From positions 1-5,444 of the forward strand of contig CAJXTZ010000094.1 of the NCBI GenBank assembly GCA_913061345.1: a DNA stretch of 5,444 bases. The letters are read 5' to 3'. The position numbers and the translations under genes are program-made. A model generated the notes under the pieces. The model was given only the letters and a program-made list of their open reading frames with translations. It searched no databases and was not told the origin of the DNA. Positions 1 to 5,442 of this stretch are shown here, one piece after another (position 1 is the stretch's first letter; each line of letters starts with the position of its first letter). This DNA comes from an uncultured Erythrobacter sp. Its GTDB lineage: Bacteria; Pseudomonadota; Alphaproteobacteria; Sphingomonadales; Sphingomonadaceae.

Positions 1-2
1 GG

Positions 3-329
3 TTCGAGCTCACAGCAAGACCAGCCTTGCACAATATTCTCGAACAGATGCGCGCAATGGAAGATTTGCTGGAGCGCGCGAAGGGACTGGAATGGACGGC
101 TGCGCGACCGGGCTGGCTCTTGGACGAACCCTATACGGGTGAAGCCGTCATTACCGACGAGCGCCTTGCCGAAGGTTGCTTTCGCTGCAGGCACTCGGAC
201 CTCGCGGCCGCCATGCTCGAATTCGTGTGCGAAGGCAGCTGGATAGCTGGAAGGCCAGCGATCGGCGGACCCGAGGCGGAGCACTATGAAAACCCGGCGG
301 CCATTAAAGCGGAGCTCGGGATAGATTGA
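3..329 (+). CDS. NAD(P)-binding SDR/NmrA-like protein, 3' part only
   Basis: This is the C-terminal part of a gene that enters from the left edge. The frame is open from base 3, and a TTG at 27 is unlikely to be the true start because the residues before it (FELTARPA) read like ordinary protein. The stop is TGA at 327-329. The visible part reads as the C-terminal half of an atypical short-chain dehydrogenase of the NmrA or NAD(P)H-binding (PF13460-like) type. It has a helix (NILEQMRAMEDLLERA), then a strand and loop (LEWTAARPGWLLDEPYTG) matching the family pattern WTxxRPGxLxDxPxTG, and then CRHSDLAAAMLEF, matching the usual 'sRaDvAaxml' helix. The N-terminal Rossmann GxxGxxG motif lies outside the window. 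The likely role is a cytosolic NAD(P)-dependent reductase or dinucleotide-binding sensor. The substrate cannot be inferred. A 125-nt gap separates it from the next gene. Confidence 0.72.
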   Translation, partial: FELTARPALHNILEQMRAMEDLLERAKGLEWTAARPGWLLDEPYTGEAVITDERLAEGCFRCRHSDLAAAMLEFVCEGSWIAGRPAIGGPEAEHYENPAAIKAELGID

Positions 330-454
330 ACGACGCACAATCGCCCGAAGCGCGATGGACCTGAGGGTTTTGAGCTCTTGAAGTCAGCCACTTGGTCGCA
401 AGACGATTGCACCCGCCCACGTATCGAAGCTGACAGACCGATGGAATAGACAAT

Positions 455-1108
455 TTGCCCGCAACAGAAAGCACTTCAGTGGCCAGCAAGGTAGCAATCT
501 TCGGTGCAGGTGTTGCCGGTCTGACGGCAGCGCACGAACTTGTGCGGCGCGGCTGTCAGGTTGCCGTATATGAAAGCAACGATATCGCGGGCGGCTTTTT
601 CCGCAGCGCGCGCCGCGAAAATGACAACTTGCCAACCGAATATTCTTGGCATGGCTTTGGGCCATGGTACCACAACACTTTCGATATTCTTCGCCAGATA
701 CCCTTCGATGACGAGGCATCACTGTACGACCGCATACTATCGCGCCCGATGGAATATGCCGTTGTCCCGAACCGCGTTGAAGGTGATAAGGAGACCGCCG
801 ACTTCTTTGAAAAGCCCACGGCCTTTCGCATGACGGCGTCCGACAAGATCTCACTCGCCTGGGGGATAATCAAGGCCTGGTCGGTCAATCACCGGTCGAA
901 GCGTAACTATTCTCACGCCAACGCCGCAGCTTACTGGCAACCGCGGATGACGCCCACTGGACACAGAACGTGGAAAGCGCTGTTTGGTCCATGGATTGGG
1001 GCAGACTGGCCATATGCATCGCTGCATCACGTGGGTTTGTTTTTTGGCCAAAACATTAGGTCCGGCCCTCCGCATAAGCATCCCGCTGATGACGACGGCC
1101 CTGCCTAG
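455..1108 (+). CDS. N-terminal fragment of FAD-dependent oxidoreductase
   Basis: This 217-residue product is what would be translated up to the TAG. It contains the Rossmann nucleotide-binding unit: strand KVAIF, GAGVAG at 17-22, a helix, then VAVYES with E40, and DIAGG at 43-47. It also has a following stretch rich in aromatic residues (EYSWHGFGPWYHN) typical of the substrate/FAD domain of amine-oxidase-like flavoproteins. It lacks the C-terminal FAD-contact motif and probably cannot form a complete flavin site alone. The start is uncertain. TTG at 455 is the earliest start of the usual kind after the in-frame stop TGA at 431-433, and GTG at 479 also precedes the Rossmann strand. Neither has a strong Shine-Dalgarno sequence. 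Confidence 0.6.
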   Translation: MPATESTSVASKVAIFGAGVAGLTAAHELVRRGCQVAVYESNDIAGGFFRSARRENDNLPTEYSWHGFGPWYHNTFDILRQIPFDDEASLYDRILSRPMEYAVVPNRVEGDKETADFFEKPTAFRMTASDKISLAWGIIKAWSVNHRSKRNYSHANAAAYWQPRMTPTGHRTWKALFGPWIGADWPYASLHHVGLFFGQNIRSGPPHKHPADDDGPA

Positions 1109-1111
1109 GAA
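1107..1111 (+). promoter_or_regulatory. possible Shine-Dalgarno for restart at ATG 1121
   Basis: AGGAA overlaps the interrupting TAG codon (T-AG/GAA) and lies 9 nt before the ATG at 1121. It could allow ribosomes that terminate at the TAG to reinitiate and make the C-terminal fragment. The match is short and may be chance. Confidence 0.3.
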
Positions 1112-1120
1112 CACCGATCG

Positions 1121-2143
1121 ATGGGAGGATGGTCGCTTCTCAATGGGCCAAGCAATGAAGTGTGGTTCGACAGGTGGGTCGAGCATCTTGAAGATCGAGG
1201 CGTGGTGTTTCATTGGCAGTCGCCCCTCGAAACGTTGCACTTCGATGGAACCCAAATAGCTGGCGCAAGCCTATCTTCAGGCGATGAAGTGCGTGCGAAT
1301 ATCTACGTCTTGGCCAGCACCCCGTTCTCGTCTGCCGAAATCGTAGAGCGAACGCCTGTCTTGTTGGTTGACCCCCAGTTGGCGAAACTGAGGCCGCTAG
1401 TCCAGGACGGCCCGCACACCCAGGTTTCCTTTCGTATCGCCTTCGCTGAACGCATGGCCTGGCCGCGCGAACGCACCGCGATCGCGCTGACTGATTCTCC
1501 CTTCAACATCACGCTCTTCGCAAATGAGCAATCGTGGCCTTCCCACATCGATCTAGGCGAGGAGGTGCAATCGCTCTGGACGTGTACCGCCTGTGTCGCG
1601 ACCGTTCCGGGCATTGTCCACGGCAAGCCGCTACGCAACTGTACCAAAAGCGAATTCATGGACGAAGTTCTCGCCCAGATACGCGCATCGCAAGCGCTGG
1701 ATGGAATGATCCGAAGGGCGAATGGCGGTCGCAGCATCGAGGAGTTTGCAATCCTCAAGGCCGAAGTCTGGGACGAGTGGGAATTCGACCCTTCCGGCAT
1801 CACGCCAGAGCAGCCCAAATGGGTGACCACCACGAACACCCGGGACCATCGGCCCTGTCAGGCGACATCGATACCAAACTTTGTCTTGGCGGGTGCCCAT
1901 ACGGAAACCGAGGCAGATATCTGGAGCATCGAGGGAGCGGTTGAAAGCGGTCGCCGTGCGGCGAAAATCTTCGAGCCTGAAGTAGTTTTCAAGCCGCAGC
2001 ACAAGCCTCTCGCGCTCAAGTTCACATCATGGATCGACGATGCATTTTTTGCCCTGCGGCTGCCACATGTGCTGTCGGTGATCGGAGCCCTCGTCGGCGC
2101 TGGCCTCGTGATCGGTTTGTATGAGCTGATTGTGCGGAGTTGA
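1121..2143 (+). CDS. C-terminal fragment of FAD-dependent oxidoreductase with membrane anchor
   Basis: This is a 340-residue open frame after the TAG. The first ATG is 12 nt beyond the stop codon and has an AGGAA upstream, so reinitiation is conceivable. The fragment starts inside the substrate domain (GGWSLLNGPSNEVWFDRW) and includes the region around YVLASTPFSS (residues 62-71), typical of flavin amine oxidases. It also holds the C-terminal FAD-contact region IPNFVLAGAHTETEADIWSIEGAVESGRRAA (about 251-281). A hydrophobic helix at about 314-336 (HVLSVIGALVGAGLVIGLYELI, preceded by an Arg/Pro turn) looks like a single C-terminal membrane anchor. It has no Rossmann GxGxxG of its own, so it is best read as the rest of the upstream fragment and not as an independent enzyme. 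Confidence 0.6.
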   Translation: MGGWSLLNGPSNEVWFDRWVEHLEDRGVVFHWQSPLETLHFDGTQIAGASLSSGDEVRANIYVLASTPFSSAEIVERTPVLLVDPQLAKLRPLVQDGPHTQVSFRIAFAERMAWPRERTAIALTDSPFNITLFANEQSWPSHIDLGEEVQSLWTCTACVATVPGIVHGKPLRNCTKSEFMDEVLAQIRASQALDGMIRRANGGRSIEEFAILKAEVWDEWEFDPSGITPEQPKWVTTTNTRDHRPCQATSIPNFVLAGAHTETEADIWSIEGAVESGRRAAKIFEPEVVFKPQHKPLALKFTSWIDDAFFALRLPHVLSVIGALVGAGLVIGLYELIVRS

Positions 2144-2200
2144 TTGCAAGCGGAACCCGGCTGCGAGGCATAGGTTCGAAAGATATAACGAGAACGCTCA

Positions 2201-2206
2201 GAGGAG
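2201..2206 (+). promoter_or_regulatory. Shine-Dalgarno for the DUF442-like gene
   Basis: GAGGAG, in a longer purine run (AGAGGAGAG), lies 7 nt before the ATG at 2214. It fixes that ATG as the start in preference to in-frame TTG or ATG-like starts further upstream (from 2130), which would overlap the preceding oxidoreductase. Confidence 0.75.
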
Positions 2207-2213
2207 AGCTACC

Positions 2214-2621
2214 ATGGATCGCGCCAAGATTGACAATGACCTTTCAGTACTGAAATTTCCGCCTGAAGCGCACAACATGCAAAATCTTGCAGAAGCTGGC
2301 TTCGAGGCTGTCGTCAATCTCAGACAGGCAGGCGAGCAAGGGGAAAAGCTAAGCCCGCAGGCCGAAGCGGAGGAAGCGCGCGAAGCCGGTCTAGAATATC
2401 TTCACTATCCGGTCTCGCCGCCCGATCTGACAGCTGCGAATGCGAGGGCTTTTACGGAGAGGCTCGAACAGCTTCCCGGTCCTGTGGCAATTCACTGTGC
2501 AAGTGGGCGCAGGGCCAGCTTGATGGGGCTTGCATCGTGGGCGCATCAATTGCATCGTGGGCGCATCAAAACAATTGCGATGCATCCGCCGCTGCGGATC
2601 GCGGGCGGGAATCGGGATTGA
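2214..2621 (+). CDS. DUF442/TIGR01244-type sulfurtransferase- or phosphatase-like protein, frameshifted C-terminus
   Basis: The product as sequenced has 135 residues. The fold features are those of the DUF442 (PF04273) group, related to dual-specificity phosphatases and fused to metallo-beta-lactamase domains in Blh proteins. They are a strand and loop VVNLRQAGE (33-41), LEYLHYPVSPPDLT (60-73), and the active-site loop HCASGRR with Cys95 and Arg100. That CxxGxR loop has the six-residue spacing of rhodanese-type sulfurtransferases. Residues up to Gln112 look native. The last 23 residues (113-135) come from a frame created by a 20-bp tandem duplication. With a single repeat copy the frame gives 147 residues, continuing WAHQNNCDASAAADRG and ending EAEA, with stop TGA at 2675-2677. 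That stop would overlap the start of the next gene. The catalytic loop is intact, but loss of the C-terminal helices probably harms folding. The likely role is handling persulfide sulfur with the downstream dioxygenase. Phosphatase activity is an alternative. Confidence 0.78.
   Translation: MDRAKIDNDLSVLKFPPEAHNMQNLAEAGFEAVVNLRQAGEQGEKLSPQAEAEEAREAGLEYLHYPVSPPDLTAANARAFTERLEQLPGPVAIHCASGRRASLMGLASWAHQLHRGRIKTIAMHPPLRIAGGNRD
2530..2569 (+). repeat. perfect 20-bp tandem duplication, frameshifting
   Basis: The unit ttgcatcgtgggcgcatcaa occurs twice with no spacer, at 2530-2549 and 2550-2569. Twenty is not a multiple of three, so the second copy shifts the DUF442-like gene into a frame that stops at 2619-2621. 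Removing either copy restores an open frame to 2677. CAATTGC at the junction (2547-2553) recurs just downstream (2572-2578), which could have helped slippage. Confidence 0.95.
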
Positions 2622-2662
2622 AGATCAGCGAGGCCGACCTTGCGCCAATGTTCGACAAAAGC

Positions 2663-2666
2663 GAGG
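2663..2666 (+). promoter_or_regulatory. Shine-Dalgarno-like GAGG before the dioxygenase GTG
   Basis: GAGG lies 7 nt before the GTG at 2674, inside the ancestral 3' end of the DUF442-like gene. It supports GTG 2674 as the start of the dioxygenase gene. The match is short. Confidence 0.5.
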
Positions 2667-2673
2667 CCGAAGC

Positions 2674-3426
2674 GTGATTTTCAGACAGCTTATCGAGCCG
2701 GAGTCCTCAACCTACACTTATCTGATCGGGTGCGAGAGCACGGGTCGGGCGGTCTTGCTCGACCCCGTCATCGAGACGTGTGACCGGGATATGAAAGCCG
2801 TCGCGGCATTGGGTCTCAACCTGTGTTTCACGCTCGACACGCATATCCACGCTGACCACATTACGGGTGCATGCCGCTTGCGCAGCCTGACAGGGTGCAA
2901 GGTCGCTTACCCTGCCGACGACAATATTTCATGTGCGGATGTGGAAGTGAGCGAAGAAGCGCCTTTAACGGTAGGTGATCTGACGATCCGCGCGCTGTTC
3001 ACGCCTGGCCATACCGACAAGCATCACTGCTATCTGATAGAGCACGGCGGCCATACGCAGGTCTTCACGGGTGACGCGCTGCTGATCGATGGCTGCGGCC
3101 GCACCGATTTCCAGAACGGCGATTCAGAAACCCTTTACATGTCAGTCCGCGAAAAACTGTTCGCCCTACCGGAAGACACGCTGGTCTATCCTGCGCATGA
3201 CTATTCAGGGCGCCGCGTCTCGACGATCATGCAGGAACGCACACGTAACCCCCGCTTGAATGACGATGTCTCGCTTGCCGAATTCCAGCAAATCATGGCC
3301 GATCTTGATCTGCCTTATCCCAAGAAGATCGACGTGGCCGTGCCTGCCAATCGGAAATGCGGAGATTGTGTCGAAGAAGCTGTCAAGCACATGCATGAGA
3401 TCGGCGGGAAATCCCCGCAGGGATAG
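2674..3426 (+). CDS. ETHE1-like persulfide dioxygenase, metallo-beta-lactamase fold
   Basis: This 250-residue protein is close in length to ETHE1-type enzymes, which oxidise glutathione persulfide to sulfite using mononuclear iron. The metallo-beta-lactamase motif THIHADH is at 56-62. His57, His113 (in TPGHT) and Asp134 (in FTGDALL) are the expected iron ligands, and the 56-residue gap between the two histidines equals that of human ETHE1 (His79/His135). GCGRTDFQNGD (140-150) and VYPAHDYSGR (171-180) are hallmarks of the persulfide-dioxygenase/Blh subgroup and not of glyoxalase II. GTG 2674 is chosen because translation from it begins MIFRQLIEPESSTYTYLIG, the family's normal N-terminus. In-frame TTG codons further upstream lie within the DUF442-like gene. 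A CGDC motif at 229-232 near the C-terminus may be redox- or sulfur-active. The enzyme is expected to be cytosolic and to work with the preceding sulfurtransferase-like gene. It ends 38 nt from the convergent multicopper oxidase. Confidence 0.88.
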   Translation: MIFRQLIEPESSTYTYLIGCESTGRAVLLDPVIETCDRDMKAVAALGLNLCFTLDTHIHADHITGACRLRSLTGCKVAYPADDNISCADVEVSEEAPLTVGDLTIRALFTPGHTDKHHCYLIEHGGHTQVFTGDALLIDGCGRTDFQNGDSETLYMSVREKLFALPEDTLVYPAHDYSGRRVSTIMQERTRNPRLNDDVSLAEFQQIMADLDLPYPKKIDVAVPANRKCGDCVEEAVKHMHEIGGKSPQG

Positions 3427-3464
3427 CTTGGTTACCGAGGATAGCGCGCAACCACCGCCTTCCC

Positions 3465-4967
3465 TTACACGACCGCGAACTGCCCCATCATCCCTGCATC
3501 CTCATGTTCGAGAATGTGGCAGTGATACATGTATGGCAAATCGGGATCGGTATTTTCTTCAAAGCTCAGAAGTACGCGAACCTGCTCGCGCGGATTGACG
3601 ACAACCGTATCCTTGAAGCCGGTTTCCAGTGGCGGGGGAACCTGACCATCGCGGTCTAGCACCTGGAACTGGACGTTATGGATGTGAAACGGATGCGCCA
3701 TCATCGAGGCATTGGCAATTTCCCAGATCTCCCACTGTCCGACCGGAACGCGTTCGTTGATGACGTTCATGTCCATCGCCGCCCCATTGATCGACATGCC
3801 TCGTCCCATCATACCCATATCGAGAACGAACCGGCGCGTGCGGATGGCGAGCGACAGGTCGGGCGGAGTAAGTGATGCCAATTGAACCGGAAGCGGCACG
3901 GCACTGGCCGATCCTGCGGTCCTGATGTCGAGTATTTGGAACGCTTGGTCGACACCACGCCTTTCGTTGCCGCGCCCCATCATTCCGCCGCCCATCATGC
4001 CCATTCCGTTTTCCGGGCTGTTGGCGATCAAGCGAAGCGGACGCCCTTCGGAAAGATCGACGACGACCTGCGCGCGTTCGCCGGGAGCCAATTTGAGAGA
4101 TCGCACCGTGTGGGGCCGGCCAAGCAGACCCCCATCGCTGGCAATGAGCTGCATTGGCCCATTTCCCTCAAGTGAAAAATCATAGAAGCGGGCGTTCGAT
4201 CCATTGAGGATGCGCAGCCGCAATTGACCGGACTTTGCATCGAACACAGCATTTCGCGTGCCGTTCACGAAGATGTGGTCACCGCGCACCCCCATCATCT
4301 GCGCGTGCATCCCGCTGGGATAGATCAAGCGACCGGACCCATCGAGCACGCGATCCTGAACGATCAAGGGGATGTCATCGACGCCGTATTCGCTGGGCAG
4401 GTCGAGGCGGTCTTCCTCGTCGTCGCGGACATAGATCGGGGCTGCCAGACCGGCATAAACCTGAGGGCCCGCCCCGCGATGCAGATGCGAATGGTACCAG
4501 TAGAGCGACGCGCGCTGGCGCACCTCGAATGACGGGCTCCACCGTTCGCCCGGAGCGATAAGTTGATGCGGTCCACCATCTGCCGCAGCGGGGAGCTCGA
4601 AACCGTGCCAGTGGACGGTCGCTCCTTCCGCCAGCGAATTATCGATATGGAACCGAACGGTTTCCCCGCGGCGCATCTCCAGTGTCGGTCCGAGATAGGG
4701 CGCGTTGATACCGATCGTGGGCGAGATTACCCCCGGGACGAATTCCTTCTCGCCTGGCGTCAAGGAAAGGCGAAATACGCGTTCACCCTTATCAATCTCG
4801 CCTCTCTGCAAGGGCGGTATGGAAAGGGCGGTGGGCTCTCGGGTGCTGCCCAGGAGCGAGGTATTCTGCGCTTTGCATCCCGTCAGAGGGAAAAACGTGA
4901 AGGCTGCCGCTGCCAGTCCTGCACTTTTGATCAGTGCTCGACGAGGGATGAGTAGATCCTTGCTCAT
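3465..4967 (-). CDS. CueO-like multicopper oxidase, Tat/lipoprotein leader
   Basis: This 500-residue three-domain cupredoxin oxidase probably oxidises Cu(I) to Cu(II) in the periplasm or on the membrane, reducing O2 to water. All copper-site motifs are present: HWH at 119-121, HSH at 159-161, HPFHIH at 425-430, and HCHILEHEDAGMM with His482, Cys483, His484, His488 and axial Met493. By analogy with CueO, His425, Cys483, His488 and Met493 form the type 1 site, and the other histidines form the trinuclear cluster. The leader has a twin arginine (PRRALIK, residues 8-14), a hydrophobic stretch, and LTGC ending at Cys31. That is a possible lipobox, so it may be a Tat-exported lipoprotein. Methionine-rich segments at about 321-332 (GMGMMGGGMMGR) and 384-400 recall the Cu(I)-gating insert of CueO. 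ATG 4967 is the first start in frame after an upstream stop. The nearest Shine-Dalgarno match, AGAGGA at 4982-4987, is 14 nt away, longer than usual. Laccase-like oxidation of other substrates is possible. Confidence 0.92.
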   Translation of the reverse strand: MSKDLLIPRRALIKSAGLAAAAFTFFPLTGCKAQNTSLLGSTREPTALSIPPLQRGEIDKGERVFRLSLTPGEKEFVPGVISPTIGINAPYLGPTLEMRRGETVRFHIDNSLAEGATVHWHGFELPAAADGGPHQLIAPGERWSPSFEVRQRASLYWYHSHLHRGAGPQVYAGLAAPIYVRDDEEDRLDLPSEYGVDDIPLIVQDRVLDGSGRLIYPSGMHAQMMGVRGDHIFVNGTRNAVFDAKSGQLRLRILNGSNARFYDFSLEGNGPMQLIASDGGLLGRPHTVRSLKLAPGERAQVVVDLSEGRPLRLIANSPENGMGMMGGGMMGRGNERRGVDQAFQILDIRTAGSASAVPLPVQLASLTPPDLSLAIRTRRFVLDMGMMGRGMSINGAAMDMNVINERVPVGQWEIWEIANASMMAHPFHIHNVQFQVLDRDGQVPPPLETGFKDTVVVNPREQVRVLLSFEENTDPDLPYMYHCHILEHEDAGMMGQFAVV

Positions 4968-5052
4968 ACCAGTTGTGGTTGTCCTCTTTCATATTGGCTC
5001 GTGCCGGATCGATTTGAAACCAGCCAGGGTTCCCTAGAGCGATTGCGGATCT

Positions 5053-5442
5053 TCACATTACGAACCGGTCCCAGCCCGCATAATGCTCACCGCTACGCTT
5101 GCCTTGAGGCAGGCTCAGTCCGATCAAGAGCAGTCCGACCCCAACCGATGCCACCGTTCCGGCAGACGACGCCCCCGCAAGGAGGAATGGCGATGCGACA
5201 AGCCAGGCGCCGAATGCTGCGTTGAGGAAGCGCAGGGTGCGCGCAACTTCCGCAGTCGCGATAATGGCAACCGTAATTACCAAAGCGCCGACCACGTGAT
5301 CGCTGTTGGCCATCGCTCCCTCGCTGCCTAGCGTGATCCTTGTCAGCATCAGCCACGCTCCTAAACCCGTGCTGGCCATCAGGGTCCAGGGGAAGGTCAC
5401 GCCGCGCACCGTGTTGTTCCAGATCGAGCGCGCATCGGTCAT
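5053..5442 (-). CDS. SPW-repeat-like integral membrane protein, possibly 5' truncated
   Basis: The visible product has 129 residues and four hydrophobic segments, at about 17-37, 50-68, 72-90 and 95-112. It has the two-fold layout of SPW-repeat (PF03779-like) membrane proteins. The first repeat is GLGAWLMLTRITLG, degenerate at the S-P-W position. The second is AAFGAWLVASPFLLAG, with SPF at 84-86. The linker DHVVGALVITVAIIATAEVART and the C-terminal tail ending GWDRFVM also resemble members I recall. The ATG at 5440-5442 is only two bases from the window edge, so it could be an internal methionine of a longer protein. Some relatives carry the domain after another membrane domain. The biochemical function of the family is not established. 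It lies 85 nt upstream of the multicopper oxidase on the same strand and may share its transcript. Confidence 0.68.
   Translation of the reverse strand: MTDARSIWNNTVRGVTFPWTLMASTGLGAWLMLTRITLGSEGAMANSDHVVGALVITVAIIATAEVARTLRFLNAAFGAWLVASPFLLAGASSAGTVASVGVGLLLIGLSLPQGKRSGEHYAGWDRFVM

Larger units (their letters stand above)
455..2143 (+). pseudogene. FAD-dependent amine-oxidase-type oxidoreductase, interrupted by in-frame TAG
   Basis: Codons 1-217 (455-1105) and the frame from 1109 to the stop at 2141-2143 are in the same reading frame and are separated only by TAG at 1106-1108. Read through, this is one 562-residue flavoprotein, a normal size for the NAD(P)/FAD-dependent amine oxidase or phytoene-desaturase-like superfamily. 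The N-terminus has the dinucleotide fold GAGVAG (residues 17-22), an acidic E40 expected to bind the FAD ribose, and a following GG. The C-terminal part has the usual second FAD contact region (NFVLAGAHTE...IEGAVESGRRAA), followed by one hydrophobic segment that looks like a membrane anchor. The sequence around the stop (DDDGPA-stop-EHRSMGGWSLLNGPSNEVW) continues naturally across it. A Trp codon (TGG) changed to TAG is the simplest explanation, but this is inferred from recalled family sequences. It could be a true nonsense mutation, a split into two products, or a sequencing error. The substrate is unknown. Confidence 0.7.

Noticed and set aside
330..454. Possible terminator or promoter in the gap before the flavoprotein gene
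   Set aside because: The ATCGC/GCGAT stem has no adjacent T-run, and no convincing -35/-10 pair was found. The 125-nt gap holds nothing I can support.
1303..2002. Long minus-strand and alternate plus-strand frames within the flavoprotein gene
   Set aside because: They are shadows of a frame with amine-oxidase-type motifs and have no recognisable protein features.
2184..2189. TATAAC as a -10 box for the DUF442-like gene
   Set aside because: No acceptable -35 hexamer lies 16-18 nt upstream (CTGCGA at the expected place), so a promoter call is not supported.
2530..2673. Extended N-terminus of the dioxygenase from TTG 2530
   Set aside because: The extra 48 residues come from the repeat and the DUF442-like gene read out of frame. 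Family N-termini begin at the residues encoded from GTG 2674.
3404..3418. GCGGG-AAATC-CCCGC inverted repeat near the end of the dioxygenase gene as a terminator
   Set aside because: The stem is only 5 bp, lies within the coding sequence, and has no T-run after it on either strand.
3678..4561. Several plus-strand open frames opposite the multicopper oxidase
   Set aside because: They are antisense to a gene with all copper-binding motifs and encode Arg/His-rich, low-complexity sequence without recognisable domains or ribosome-binding sites.
4792..4992. Minus-strand frame starting MKEDNHNW just before the oxidase start
   Set aside because: It overlaps the oxidase leader in another frame, is short and composition-like, and shows no domain. 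The oxidase frame has clear Tat and cupredoxin features.
4968..5052. MerR/CueR-type operator (AACC-N6-GGTT) or a promoter before the copper oxidase
   Set aside because: The inverted repeat is only four bases per arm and does not match the longer CueR-type dyad. The best -35/-10 candidates match poorly.
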